Part shown: positions 1 to 7,403 of the stretch, in pieces
How positions within the stretch are numbered: position 1 is the stretch's first letter
How the letters are laid out: each line of letters begins with the position of its first letter
DNA from: Ralstonia insidiosa
GTDB taxonomy: Bacteria; Pseudomonadota; Gammaproteobacteria; Burkholderiales; Burkholderiaceae
Reading direction: 5' to 3'
Assembly (NCBI RefSeq): GCF_008801405.1
Contig: NZ_VZPV01000001.1
Coordinates: 2,480,001-2,544,000 of the forward strand
Length of the DNA: 64,000 nucleotides
Made by a program: the position numbers and the translations under genes
The notes under the pieces: generated by a model
The model's database searches: none
What the model was told of the DNA's origin: nothing
What the model saw: the letters and a program-made list of their open reading frames with translations, nothing else

Positions 1-36
1 CATGGCGGGATTATAGCGGCGCTGCTCGGTCTTCAA
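1..36 (-). promoter_or_regulatory. Possible promoter and start codon of the gene beyond the left edge (dnaB expected)
   Basis: On the minus strand a TATAAT hexamer (positions 15 to 10) is followed by an ATG at positions 3 to 1, exactly at the window edge. A TTGAAG at 36 to 31 is a candidate -35 element, but the spacer is only 15 bases. In related genomes the replicative helicase gene dnaB follows rplI, so this ATG could be its start; that is from family knowledge, since no codon after the ATG is visible. If both guesses hold, the transcript would be nearly leaderless. Confidence 0.3.
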
Positions 37-62
37 TCTGAACCCCTGACACAAAGGACAAC

Positions 63-91
63 AAAAAAAGGCAGAGACTTTCGTCCCTGCC
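63..91 (-). terminator. Intrinsic terminator of the rpsF-priB-rpsR-rplI operon
   Basis: Read on the minus strand, a 9-bp stem (91-83 pairing with 78-70, one G-T pair) closes a GAAA tetraloop and is followed by seven T residues (69-63). It lies 55 bases beyond the rplI stop codon, as expected for the end of the operon. Confidence 0.85.
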
Positions 92-145
92 TTCTTGACT
101 CGCGCCAGCCGGTCACCCGGGCGCCGCGAGGTGTAGCGTACGTGC

Positions 146-598
146 TTAGACGGTCTCGCCTTGCACCGACACGTTCACGTCGACTGCCACATCGGTGTGC
201 AGCGACACGACGACCGGGTGATCGCCCGTGGTCTTCAGCGGGCCGTTCGGCAGACGCACTTGCGCCTTCTCGACCTTGAAGCCTTGTGCAACCAGTGCGT
301 CAGCGATGTCGTGGTTGGTAACGGAACCGAACAGGCGACCGTCCACACCTGCCTTTTGCGACAGTTGCAGCGTCAGGCCGTTCAGCTTCTCGCCTTCGGC
401 TTGTGCAGCAGCCAGCTTCTCAGCGGCCAGCTTTTCCAGCTCAGCGCGGCGTGCTTCGAATTCTTTGATTGCCGAAGCCGTAGCACGGCGTGCTTGCTTT
501 TGCGGGATCAGGAAGTTACGGGCGTAACCGTCCTTCACACGCACCACGTCGCCCAGGTTACCCAGGTTGATGACTTTTTCCAGCAGAATGACTTGCAT
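146..598 (-). CDS. rplI: 50S ribosomal protein bL9
   Basis: This 150-residue protein is the large-subunit protein bL9, which binds 23S rRNA near the L1 stalk and helps maintain reading frame. The N-terminal domain opens MQVILLEKVINLGNLGDVV and continues with the family signature of conserved Gly residues and VKDGYARNFLIP (about residues 21-33). An Ala/Glu/Lys-rich connecting helix (about 40-75) and the C-terminal domain follow. Length matches the usual 148-150 residues. It is the last gene of the rpsF-priB-rpsR-rplI operon, 25 bases after rpsR, and a strong terminator follows. The start is an ATG with a GGAG-type ribosome binding site. Confidence 0.97.
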   Translation of the reverse strand: MQVILLEKVINLGNLGDVVRVKDGYARNFLIPQKQARRATASAIKEFEARRAELEKLAAEKLAAAQAEGEKLNGLTLQLSQKAGVDGRLFGSVTNHDIADALVAQGFKVEKAQVRLPNGPLKTTGDHPVVVSLHTDVAVDVNVSVQGETV

Positions 599-623
599 CG
601 TTTGTTCTCCTTATCCGCGCCGA

Positions 624-911
624 TTACTTCTTGTGCTGATCGGTGTACGGCATCAGCGCGAGGAAACGCGCACGCTTGATGGCCGTATCGAGCTGGCGCT
701 GATAGATCGCGCGCGTACCGGTCAGGCGGGCCGGAGTGATCTTGCCGTTTTCGCCGATGAAGTCCTTGAGCAGATCGACATCCTTGTAGTCGATTTGCTC
801 AACGCCTGCCACGGTGAAGCGGCAGAACTTCTTACGCTTGAACAGCGGGTTTTGCTGCGTGAAGCGCTTCTTGTTCTTCGCGTCGCGCTGCTTCTTGTTC
901 ATGAATGCCAT
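624..911 (-). CDS. rpsR: 30S ribosomal protein bS18
   Basis: The product is small-subunit protein bS18, partner of bS6 on the platform of the 30S subunit. The 95 residues include the conserved core KKFCRFT, a segment spanning DYKD and the GKITPARLTGT motif, ending in the usual basic tail. It is longer than the 75-residue E. coli protein because of a Lys/Arg-rich N-terminal extension, common in Burkholderiales. The chosen ATG has an AAAGGA ribosome binding site; an in-frame Met four codons in is possible. It lies 3 bases after priB, suggesting tight coupling. Confidence 0.97.
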   Translation of the reverse strand: MAFMNKKQRDAKNKKRFTQQNPLFKRKKFCRFTVAGVEQIDYKDVDLLKDFIGENGKITPARLTGTRAIYQRQLDTAIKRARFLALMPYTDQHKK

Positions 912-914
912 GAT

Positions 915-1241
915 TCAATCCTTTACGAATACGTTACATCCGGAGATGTGAAAGACCAATGTCTTGCTGCTGCGGTGCTTGCGAGCCAGGAATCCGACGC
1001 AATCCAGGACAGTGCCCGGTGCGATGCGGTCCAGAACGGAGGCCATCTTGCCGGCGCCCAGCGCTTCGATCGAAAACTCGACCTGTCGCGCTGTCTGCGC
1101 TTCCATCGCCTGCCCACTGTAGGTCAGCAGACAATTGACGATGGGCACGCCGGCTGGGGTGTATCGCATCACCTCGCGCTCGACCAGTGTGGCGACGAGC
1201 TGCAGGCGGTTGATGGCGCTTTCCCCAGGGTTTCCGTTCAT
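915..1241 (-). CDS. priB: Primosomal replication protein N (PriB)
   Basis: PriB is a single-stranded-DNA-binding OB-fold protein that works with PriA in restarting stalled replication forks. This 108-residue protein fits the usual 100-110 residues. Visible features are an N-terminal strand region NRLQLVATLVEREV, the segment GVPIVNCLLTYSGQ and a C-terminal FHISGCNVF strand. Its place between rpsF and rpsR is the classical arrangement in beta- and gammaproteobacteria and supports the call over a generic SSB. Spacing to rpsR is 3 bases. Confidence 0.93.
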   Translation of the reverse strand: MNGNPGESAINRLQLVATLVEREVMRYTPAGVPIVNCLLTYSGQAMEAQTARQVEFSIEALGAGKMASVLDRIAPGTVLDCVGFLARKHRSSKTLVFHISGCNVFVKD

Positions 1242-1282
1242 GCTCGCGGTGCGTAGTTAAACTTGCGCCGCACCGCGCGGCA

Positions 1283-1651
1283 TTAGGCGGCCTGTTCGGT
1301 TTGAGCGGCGGCCTTCTTGGCCTCTTCGCGTGCCACTTCCTTCATCATCGGCGACGGAGCCGTTTCAGCCTTCTTGGTCTGAACGATGAGGTGACGCAGC
1401 ACAGCGTCGTTGAACTTGAACGCGTGCTCGAGCTCGGCCAGGGTTTCCTTGCCGCATTCGATGTTCATGCACACGTAGTGAGCCTTGGCCAGCTTCTGGA
1501 TCATGTAGGCCAGTTGACGACGGCCCCAGTCCTCGACGCGATGCACCTGACCGCCTTGGCTTGTGACCGTGCTCTTGTAGCGCTCGATCATTGCAGGCAC
1601 TTGCTCGCTCTGGTCCGGATGGACGATGAATACGATTTCGTAATGACGCAT
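1283..1651 (-). CDS. rpsF: 30S ribosomal protein bS6
   Basis: bS6 binds 16S rRNA as a complex with bS18 on the platform of the small subunit. The start is the ATG at 1651 because the family begins MRHYEIVFIVHPDQS and an AAGGAGC ribosome binding site lies just upstream; the frame is open further upstream but is not bS6-like. The 122-residue protein has the RNA-facing motif RVEDWGRRQLAYMI (about residues 39-52), the central YVCMNIECG strand and a Lys/Ala/Glu-rich C-terminal tail. It is the first gene of its operon and has its own promoter just upstream. Confidence 0.97.
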   Translation of the reverse strand: MRHYEIVFIVHPDQSEQVPAMIERYKSTVTSQGGQVHRVEDWGRRQLAYMIQKLAKAHYVCMNIECGKETLAELEHAFKFNDAVLRHLIVQTKKAETAPSPMMKEVAREEAKKAAAQTEQAA

Positions 1652-1718
1652 TGACGCTCCTTGTGGATTAAGCCGCCCGGGCGTCACACTCCGGTGCAGC
1701 AAGGTTGGTTAGCCTGCC

Positions 1719-1748
1719 ATTATACGCAGGCTTTGGCGATTTTTTCAA
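1719..1748 (-). promoter_or_regulatory. Promoter of the rpsF operon with the -10 inside an inverted repeat
   Basis: On the minus strand TTGAAA (1748-1743) and TATAAT (1724-1719) are separated by 18 bases. The -10 element is bracketed by the inverted arms GCCTGC and GCAGGC. The -35 element overlaps the stop region of the upstream asparaginase gene. A transcript from here would have a leader of about 60 bases before rpsF, the region where an S6:S18-binding leader occurs in many bacteria; I could not confirm that motif by eye. Confidence 0.65.
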
Positions 1749-2749
1749 TACCGATCAATGACTTGCTGCAGGGAGACAGTTTCTGCCTGAGCACGCCCGG
1801 CCGCGAGAAGGAGCATCAGCAGCACACGCGCCTTATACGGATTGAGCGTGCCCGTCGAGGCCCAGCCCTGCCCGGTGGGTTGCGTCGGCACGACGCCCGC
1901 GCCAGTACGTGTCGAACGCAGCACAAACACGCCTTGCCGGCTGGCGCGCTCCAGTGCAGCCTCGAGATTCGTGTGGATAGAGCCCGCGCCGGTGGCCGCA
2001 ATCACGAGCCCCTTCACACCGGCTGCGACCAGCGTATCGACCAGTCGCGCATCCGGCTGCGCATAGCTCGCCAGCACCTCCACCCACGGCCATTGCCCCG
2101 CCTGCGGCATCGGCAGCACATCGGTCGAAGCCGGGCGCTGGGTCGTGCGCGTGAACTGCACCTGCGTGTCGAGTACGAAACCCACCGGACCACTATCCGG
2201 CGAAATAAATGCCTCTACCGCGTAGGTGTGCCCCTTCTGGACATCACGCGCCGCATGCACGCGCTGATTGAGCGCCACCAACACACCACGCCCGCGCGAG
2301 GCCGGACTGGCCGCCAGCCGCACCGCGTTCAGCAAATTCAGCGGACCATCGGCCGACAACGACGTCGACGGCCGCATCGCCGCCGTCATGACGATGGGCG
2401 TATCGGTCTGCTGCGTCAGGTGCAGCAGCATGGCCGTCTCTTCGAGCGTATCCGTACCGTGCGTGATAACCACGCCATCCACGCGCTCAACATCGATCCA
2501 GTGATGGACACGCGCAACCAGCTTCTCCCACACGTCAAAGGTCAGGTCCTTGCTATCGATCTGCGCGACCTGCTCGGCACGCACATTGGCAATGCGCTCC
2601 AAACCAAGCTTGCTGGCCGCAAGCAATTGATCAATGGGCACAGCGCCGGCTCGGTAGCGGGCGGCGGAGCCGGCATCATCAGCAGACCCGGCGATCGTGC
2701 CGCCGGTGGCGAGGATGGCAATGGTAGGCAAGGACATCGTTGCAGACAT
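1745..2749 (-). CDS. L-asparaginase (type I/II asparaginase family)
   Basis: The enzyme hydrolyses L-asparagine to aspartate and ammonia. The N-terminal active-site signature IAILATGGTIAGS carries the nucleophilic Thr of TGGTIAG. The second signature, VVITHGTDTLEETA, holds the catalytic Thr-Asp pair, and MTAAMRPSTSLSADGP follows as in the family. The start is placed at the ATG at 2749; another ATG at 2737 gives MSLPTIAIL and is equally plausible, as neither has a clear ribosome binding site. No signal peptide is visible, so a cytoplasmic location is inferred, although the sequence style resembles type II enzymes. Length is 330-334 residues, normal for the family. Confidence 0.9.
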   Translation of the reverse strand: MSATMSLPTIAILATGGTIAGSADDAGSAARYRAGAVPIDQLLAASKLGLERIANVRAEQVAQIDSKDLTFDVWEKLVARVHHWIDVERVDGVVITHGTDTLEETAMLLHLTQQTDTPIVMTAAMRPSTSLSADGPLNLLNAVRLAASPASRGRGVLVALNQRVHAARDVQKGHTYAVEAFISPDSGPVGFVLDTQVQFTRTTQRPASTDVLPMPQAGQWPWVEVLASYAQPDARLVDTLVAAGVKGLVIAATGAGSIHTNLEAALERASRQGVFVLRSTRTGAGVVPTQPTGQGWASTGTLNPYKARVLLMLLLAAGRAQAETVSLQQVIDRY

Positions 2750-2875
2750 GCGTGGTGGGCAAGGCGCGCATTGTATCCGCGCGCCCCGCCTTTGCCGACG
2801 CGGGATTGCCCTTGGGCGAGCACCAAAGCAAAACGCCGGCACACAGGCCGGCGTTTGCAGGAAAAGCCGCGTCGC

Positions 2876-3652
2876 TTATTTCTCGACGAAAGCGCGCTCG
2901 ATCACATAGTCACCGGCCTCACCCATGCGCGGCGAAATCTTGAAACCACGCGCATCGAGCAGCTTGCAGGTGTCATCCAGCATGGCCGGGCTGCCACAGA
3001 TCATGGCGCGATCGACCGCCGGGTCCAGCGGCGGCAGCCCGATGTCAGCAGACAGCTTGCCGTTGTCCACGAGATCGGTCAGGCGGCCCATGTTGCGGAA
3101 CGGCTCGCGCGTGACGGTCGGGTAGTAGATCAGCTTCTCGCGCACCTGGTCGCCAAAGAATTCGTTGTTCGGCAACTCGCTGGTGATGAAGTCGGCATAG
3201 GCCAACTCGCTCACCTGGCGCACGCCGTGCAGCAGCACGACCTTTTCGAAGCGCTCGTAGGTATCCGGGTCCTGGATGATGCTCATGAACGGTGCCAGGC
3301 CGGTGCCGGTACCGAACAGGTAGAGGTTCTTGCCCGGCAGCAGGTCATCCAGCACGAGCGTGCCGACCGGCTTCTTGCTCACCAGCAGCTTGTCACCCAC
3401 TTTCAGGTGCTGCAGGCGCGAAGTGAGCGGGCCGTTCTGAACCTTGATGCTGAAGAACTCCAGATGCTCTTCGTAGTTCGGGCTGGCAATGCTGTAGGCA
3501 CGCATCAGCGGCTTGCCCTCGACTTCCAAGCCAATCATGACGAAGTGGCCGTTATGAAAGCGCAGCGCTTGGTCGCGCGTGGTCTTGAAGCTGAACAGGG
3601 AGTCGTTCCAGTGATGGACGCTCAGAACGGTCTCTTGATTGAATGCGGACAT
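2876..3652 (-). CDS. fpr: Ferredoxin/flavodoxin--NADP(+) reductase
   Basis: This FAD enzyme moves electrons between NADPH and ferredoxin or flavodoxin. The 258 residues match the bacterial Fpr class. The FAD-binding motif RAYSIASPN is near residue 51, the pyrophosphate loop region follows, and the NADP-binding LFGTGTGLAPFMSII and CGSPAM motifs are clear. The C-terminus ends in VEK like other subclass I bacterial reductases. The ATG at 3652 gives the family start MSAFNQETVLSVHHW. It is transcribed divergently from lexA, and the 250-base gap holds the lexA promoter. Confidence 0.92.
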   Translation of the reverse strand: MSAFNQETVLSVHHWNDSLFSFKTTRDQALRFHNGHFVMIGLEVEGKPLMRAYSIASPNYEEHLEFFSIKVQNGPLTSRLQHLKVGDKLLVSKKPVGTLVLDDLLPGKNLYLFGTGTGLAPFMSIIQDPDTYERFEKVVLLHGVRQVSELAYADFITSELPNNEFFGDQVREKLIYYPTVTREPFRNMGRLTDLVDNGKLSADIGLPPLDPAVDRAMICGSPAMLDDTCKLLDARGFKISPRMGEAGDYVIERAFVEK

Positions 3653-3863
3653 GGTGACGTTTGGCCAGCCCAACGAGGCTCAATCGGGCTATGTGGCGGT
3701 GCAAAATGCGGTCAAGGCCTTGATTTTATGCGATTCCCCTTAGCCGCGCCTGTATGGATTGCGCATAAGCTTCTAACCAGCCGCACAGGTTTTGACTTGG
3801 GTCAGAGGCTGCGGCGCACCCGCGCAACACGCCGCAACGAAATCACTTGCGCTTCCCGCGTCA

Positions 3864-3879
3864 CTGTATAAAATCACAG
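3864..3879 (+). promoter_or_regulatory. LexA (SOS) box 1 upstream of lexA
   Basis: The sequence CTGTATAAAATCACAG is a perfect CTGT-N8-ACAG SOS box, 26 bases before the lexA ATG. It includes a TATAAA hexamer (3867-3872) that could be the -10 element, so LexA binding would block RNA polymerase directly. Autoregulation of lexA through such boxes is established in Proteobacteria. Confidence 0.88.
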
Positions 3880-3882
3880 CAC

Positions 3883-3898
3883 CTGTTCAAATATACAG
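3883..3898 (+). promoter_or_regulatory. LexA (SOS) box 2 upstream of lexA
   Basis: CTGTTCAAATATACAG is a second perfect CTGT-N8-ACAG box. It starts 19 bases after the start of box 1 and ends 7 bases before the lexA start codon, so the operators lie in tandem on nearly the same face of the helix, as in E. coli lexA. Confidence 0.88.
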
Positions 3899-3905
3899 TA
3901 CGCCA

Positions 3906-4559
3906 ATGGCCACCCTCACCCCCCGCCAGCAGCAGATCTACGACCTGATCCGCCAGACGATCCAGCGCACCGGCTTTCCGCCCACCCGCGCCGAGATTGC
4001 TGCGGAGTTTGGCTTCTCGTCGCCCAATGCTGCTGAAGAACACCTGCGGGCGCTGGCGCGCAAGGGCGTGATCGAGCTGACGCCAGGCGCCTCCCGTGGC
4101 ATCCGGCTGCGCGCAATGGGCGCTGATGCGAGCCAACACCAGTTTTCGCTGCCATCGATGGGGTTGATGCAATTGACCTTACCGCTGGTGGGCCGTGTGG
4201 CTGCCGGCAGCCCGATCCTGGCCGCCGAGCATATTGATCGGCAATACCAGGTCGATTCGTCACTATTCTCAGCCCAACCGGACTTCCTGCTGAAGGTGCG
4301 CGGCATGAGCATGCGCGACGCAGGCATTCTGGACGGCGACCTGCTGGCCGTGCAGCGCGCGACCGAAGCTACCAACGGCAAGATCGTCGTTGCACGACTG
4401 GGCGACGACGTCACGGTCAAACGCTTCCAGCGCAAGGGACGTCACGTCGAACTGATCGCTGAAAACCCCGATTTCGAACCGATCCACGTTGACCTGGATC
4501 GCGATGAGTTTCACCTGGAGGGCTTGGCCGTCGGTCTGATCCGGCCTGCTGCTCCGTAA
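3906..4559 (+). CDS. lexA: LexA repressor, SOS regulator and self-cleaving serine protease
   Basis: LexA represses the DNA-damage regulon until RecA filaments stimulate its self-cleavage. In the 217 residues the winged-helix DNA-binding domain (about 1-70) contains the recognition segment PPTRAEIAAEFGFSSPNAAEEHL. The cleavage bond is Ala100-Gly101 in RVAAGSP, and the catalytic dyad is Ser135 (VRGMSMRDAG) and Lys172 (DDVTVKRF). The ATG at 3906 is chosen because it gives MATLTPRQQQIYDLI and follows the two SOS boxes; the frame is open further upstream but through the operators. It is transcribed away from fpr. Confidence 0.97.
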   Translation: MATLTPRQQQIYDLIRQTIQRTGFPPTRAEIAAEFGFSSPNAAEEHLRALARKGVIELTPGASRGIRLRAMGADASQHQFSLPSMGLMQLTLPLVGRVAAGSPILAAEHIDRQYQVDSSLFSAQPDFLLKVRGMSMRDAGILDGDLLAVQRATEATNGKIVVARLGDDVTVKRFQRKGRHVELIAENPDFEPIHVDLDRDEFHLEGLAVGLIRPAAP

Positions 4560-4679
4560 ATCTCTGGCGCAGATCGGCGCCGAATTTCTTCGCTGTTTGA
4601 TTCAACCTGGAGGTGAGCCACCGGCTCGCCAGGGCGGAGTCTTGCCGCTCGCTTTCCACCCGAACCCACGAGGTCTGCC

Positions 4680-4865
4680 ATGCGACTCGGATCGATGTCT
4701 TCCCAACGCCGCCCGGTGCATCCGGTGCCCTTCCGCCAAACCCAAGGCGTGCGTATCTACCAGGGGGAACAACGCCGCACGATGGTCGGCAGCATGGCCG
4801 CCATCTGCCGCATGTTGGATGCGATTCCGGCGGCCTCTCGAACGGCGGGCGCCGAAGGCTGCTGA
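4680..4865 (+). CDS. Possible 61-residue hypothetical protein downstream of lexA
   Basis: I do not recognise this protein. The frame starts with an ATG 7 bases after a GAGG ribosome binding site and most third codon positions are G or C, as in real genes here. The product is basic at its N-terminus, with a central stretch around GVRIYQGEQRRTMVGSMAA, and has no membrane segment. It lies 120 bases after lexA in the same direction and could be cotranscribed. Chance open frames are frequent at this GC content, so the call is tentative. Confidence 0.45.
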   Translation: MRLGSMSSQRRPVHPVPFRQTQGVRIYQGEQRRTMVGSMAAICRMLDAIPAASRTAGAEGC

Positions 4866-5017
4866 AGATGATAGAGAGGCAGGAATCACGCTGCGACGGC
4901 CGATCAGGGCATTCCCCAATGCTGCCGCCGCAACTGATTTCATACACTTGCCGTGCCCTGAGGACAGGGCTTTCTTCAACTGATTTTCGGCCCGCCATTT
5001 GAGCGGGCTGTTTTTTT
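4866..5017 (+). ncRNA. Candidate small RNA or 3' UTR ending in an intrinsic terminator
   Basis: No convincing gene occupies this stretch. It holds a perfect 6-bp hairpin with an AGGA loop (4955-4960 with 4965-4970), a short single-stranded linker, and then a terminator hairpin GCCCGC/GCGGGC (4990-4995 with 5003-5008) followed by a T-rich tract to 5017. Hairpin, linker and terminator together look like the 3' end of a bacterial small RNA. It could equally be the 3' UTR of the lexA transcript. Confidence 0.35.
4990..5017 (+). terminator. Intrinsic terminator downstream of lexA
   Basis: A 6-bp stem GCCCGC/GCGGGC with a 7-base loop is followed by TGTTTTTTT. It would end transcripts from lexA or from the small-RNA candidate. 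Confidence 0.8.
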
Positions 5018-5176
5018 GCACGCAAGTTGCTGCAGCGGCACATTCGCAGATGTTCCGCCAGCAAAACAGACGTTTACCCGGATTTTGTTTGGCGTACGTG
5101 ACAGTACTATTGCTAATGCCCTCAGGGGCAATTGAGATCGCTGAATTCGAAGCCCGCAGATTGCGGGCTTTTTTTT
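5018..5176 (+). ncRNA. Second candidate small RNA between two terminators
   Basis: This stretch lies between two terminators of the same orientation, with no plausible gene in it. Near its 3' end are a 5-bp hairpin TGCCC/GGGCA (5117-5121 with 5126-5130) and then the terminator at 5152-5176. A TACTAT hexamer at 5105-5110 could be a -10 element, but no good -35 is seen, so the 5' end is unknown. A second terminator 130 bases after the first makes sense only if something is transcribed in between, or as a fail-safe. Confidence 0.35.
5152..5176 (+). terminator. Intrinsic terminator, stem GCCCGC/GCGGGC with T8
   Basis: The stem 5152-5157 with 5163-5168 and a 5-base loop is followed by eight T residues. 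It ends the small-RNA candidate or acts as a back-up terminator, and lies 30 bases beyond the stop of the minus-strand cupin gene. Confidence 0.8.
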
Positions 5177-5205
5177 GCGCCGCAACCCGCCATCCGGCAT
5201 CGCAT

Positions 5206-5517
5206 CTACACGCTGCCAGCTTTCTCCACCACGAGAATCCGCGCCGCGCCGCGTGGATGCGCCACGTGCTCGCAGCCAATGTCCGCAAAGAAGATGTCAC
5301 CCGGCTCGAGCACCGCAACCTTCTCCGCGCCAGCCTCTCGATAGTGCATATCGACGGTACCGTCGAGCACCACGAAGATCTCCTCACCATCGTTCACGTG
5401 CCAGCGATAAGGCTGGTCAGTCCAATGCAAGCGCGTCGTGATGCCGCTCATATTGGCGATGTCGAGTGCGCCCCAGGCACGCTCTGCGGTGAACGACTTG
5501 GCGCGGATGATCTTCAT
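5206..5517 (-). CDS. Cupin-domain protein
   Basis: This 103-residue protein is a single small cupin barrel. The first cupin motif is seen around WHVNDGEEIFVVLDG (about residues 39-53) with possible metal-binding His and Glu residues. The second is around PGDIFFADIGCEHVAHP (about 72-88), which supplies a further His. Such proteins may be metal enzymes or small-molecule binding proteins; the substrate cannot be told. It starts 17 bases after the stop of the exported M20 peptidase gene in the same direction, so the two are probably cotranscribed. Confidence 0.8.
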   Translation of the reverse strand: MKIIRAKSFTAERAWGALDIANMSGITTRLHWTDQPYRWHVNDGEEIFVVLDGTVDMHYREAGAEKVAVLEPGDIFFADIGCEHVAHPRGAARILVVEKAGSV

Positions 5518-5534
5518 GGCGATCGTGCGATCGT

Positions 5535-7271
5535 TTATTGCATCGACGGCAGGTTGCCGATGCGCACCAGCATTTCGGTAAACATCTGCATATCCAGGTC
5601 GAGATCCGGTACTTCCTTGTACTCGTTGGCGTTGTGCGCGGTGTACTTCTTGCCTGGCATGGCGGGGCCAAAGTTGATCGCGTTCGGCATCAGCTTGGCG
5701 GTGGTGCTGCCGGCAGTCGGCACAGGCTTGGCGTCCAGACCTGTCGTGTCACCGTAGATGTTGAGCAGCGTCGACAACCAAGCCCCCTTCGGATCGCGCG
5801 CCATCCAGTTGCCCTGGTCGTGGTTGATCTCCAGGGCGATATGGTTGGTGTTGGCCCACGCATTGATCTTGCCAGCGATCTCGCCACGCAACGCGTCAGG
5901 CGTTTTGCCGCGCGGCATGCGCACGTTAGCGGTCACCTCTACGCGGCCATTCTTGTCACCGATCACGGTCGGCGAGATGGTGAGCGGGCCCATGAAGTCG
6001 TCCTTGTAGGCAACGCCGATGGTGTTGCCGAGATAGTCGGTGCCGTAGAGGTCGGTCAGGTAGCGCACGGCATGAGCGTAGGCATTGTCGGCCAGGCCCA
6101 GATCCGCCGCGCGCAGGAACAGCGCCAGGCGCGGTAGCGGATTCACGCCCTCTTCCGGGCGCGAGCCGTGCGCCGAGGTACCAGTAACCTTCACGACGAT
6201 GCTGTCGGCATTGCGCGTGATGTCGATCGAGAACTTGCCCTGCGCCGCGAGGCTGCTCACGAATGCGTCGCGCTTGGCTTCGAGCGCGGCGGCAGCCACG
6301 CCCAAGTCGCCGCCCTTGAGTGTGGCCGTGGCCGTCTGCGGGATGGAGCTGGCCGATGCCGCTCCGCTCATCGAAACGATCGCCGTACGTGCCGAATCGC
6401 CCACCCCAGCCTGCGCGGGGAAGAACACCTTCAGTGCGCCCGAGCCCTTCTCGGCCACGACGGCTGGGTACTTGCTGTCGAGCACGATGTTGTACGCGGG
6501 CAGCTGCGTGCGCTCGCGGTAGTACTTCATGCCGTCGCCGCCGGTTTCTTCGGTGGTCTCGATCATCAGGCGGATCGTGCGCGCGAGCGGCACGCCGCTG
6601 TCTTTGACCGTTTTCATGGCGTACAGCGCGGCGGCAATCGAGCCCTTGTCGTCGATCGTGCCACGGCCGTACAGCAACGTGCCCACTCGCGTGACCTTGA
6701 ACGGATCGAGTTTGGTGCCATCGCTGAGCACCCATTCTTCAGCCTTGGCGGGCACGACGTCGGCGTGCGTCAGGATGCCGAACTCGTCCGAGCCGGTGCC
6801 GGGCAGCGTGACTTCGAACACACGGTTGTCGACGTTGCGGAATTTCAGGCCGAAGTCGCGCGCCATGCCCTCGACCAGCTTGCCGAACGCCACGATGGCG
6901 GGGTTTTCGTGCTGCGGAATCTTGTCGTCGCGCACCGTGGGCAGCGCGACCATCTTCTCGATCGAGCCGATCACGGCCTGCTGGTTGTGCAGACGGTTAT
7001 ACACGCCGAGCAGGCGGCCGATGTTGATGAGGTCGTCGCCCGTGAGCGGCGCCTTTTTCTGGTACGCAGCCACACTGCCCGCGACTTGCGGGTCTGCCTT
7101 GGCGGCAGCGGCGAGGAAGCTGTTCAGGTCAGCCGATGCCTTGGATTGCTCAGCGGCGAGCAGCGCGTCGAGCTGCGGCTTCTGAAGCGTAGCAGCGAAG
7201 GCACCGGCACCCAGCGTCAGGGACAGCGCGATGGTCAGGACGGACAAGCCAATACGGGCAGGACGTTGCAT
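5535..7271 (-). CDS. Exported M20/M25/M40 family metallopeptidase (dipeptidase-like)
   Basis: The 578-residue protein starts with a classical signal peptide (basic MQRPARIG, hydrophobic core, AFA cleavage region near residue 27), so it should act in the periplasm. The M20 zinc-peptidase fold shows the metal-binding GILTHADVVPA motif, YGRGTIDDKGS with bridging Asp, the METTEETGGDGM acid pair and the late NANEYKEVPD segment. The family removes amino acids from peptides or dipeptides. The ATG at 7271 was chosen for the signal peptide; the frame is open further upstream. It is longer than cytoplasmic PepV-type enzymes (about 470) because of an N-terminal helical region. Confidence 0.88.
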   Translation of the reverse strand: MQRPARIGLSVLTIALSLTLGAGAFAATLQKPQLDALLAAEQSKASADLNSFLAAAAKADPQVAGSVAAYQKKAPLTGDDLINIGRLLGVYNRLHNQQAVIGSIEKMVALPTVRDDKIPQHENPAIVAFGKLVEGMARDFGLKFRNVDNRVFEVTLPGTGSDEFGILTHADVVPAKAEEWVLSDGTKLDPFKVTRVGTLLYGRGTIDDKGSIAAALYAMKTVKDSGVPLARTIRLMIETTEETGGDGMKYYRERTQLPAYNIVLDSKYPAVVAEKGSGALKVFFPAQAGVGDSARTAIVSMSGAASASSIPQTATATLKGGDLGVAAAALEAKRDAFVSSLAAQGKFSIDITRNADSIVVKVTGTSAHGSRPEEGVNPLPRLALFLRAADLGLADNAYAHAVRYLTDLYGTDYLGNTIGVAYKDDFMGPLTISPTVIGDKNGRVEVTANVRMPRGKTPDALRGEIAGKINAWANTNHIALEINHDQGNWMARDPKGAWLSTLLNIYGDTTGLDAKPVPTAGSTTAKLMPNAINFGPAMPGKKYTAHNANEYKEVPDLDLDMQMFTEMLVRIGNLPSMQ

Positions 7272-7403
7272 CGAAACAGTTTCCGGAAAGGACGAAGGCG
7301 CCATCATAGGGGCGAAGCGCGAGCCACGCATTGTGCAGCGCGCAAAATGCGAAGCCACGCGGGCTGCGCGGTATGCTTGAGCCTTTCCCAGGAGGCTTGC
7401 CGC

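Noticed and set aside
1661..3871. Very long open frame on the plus strand across the asparaginase and fpr genes
   Set aside because: It is antisense to two clear genes with intact motifs; long antisense frames are expected at this GC content.
4602..5390. Minus-strand frame through the spacer between lexA and the cupin gene
   Set aside because: It runs through two terminators and into the cupin gene in another frame; composition is unlike a protein.
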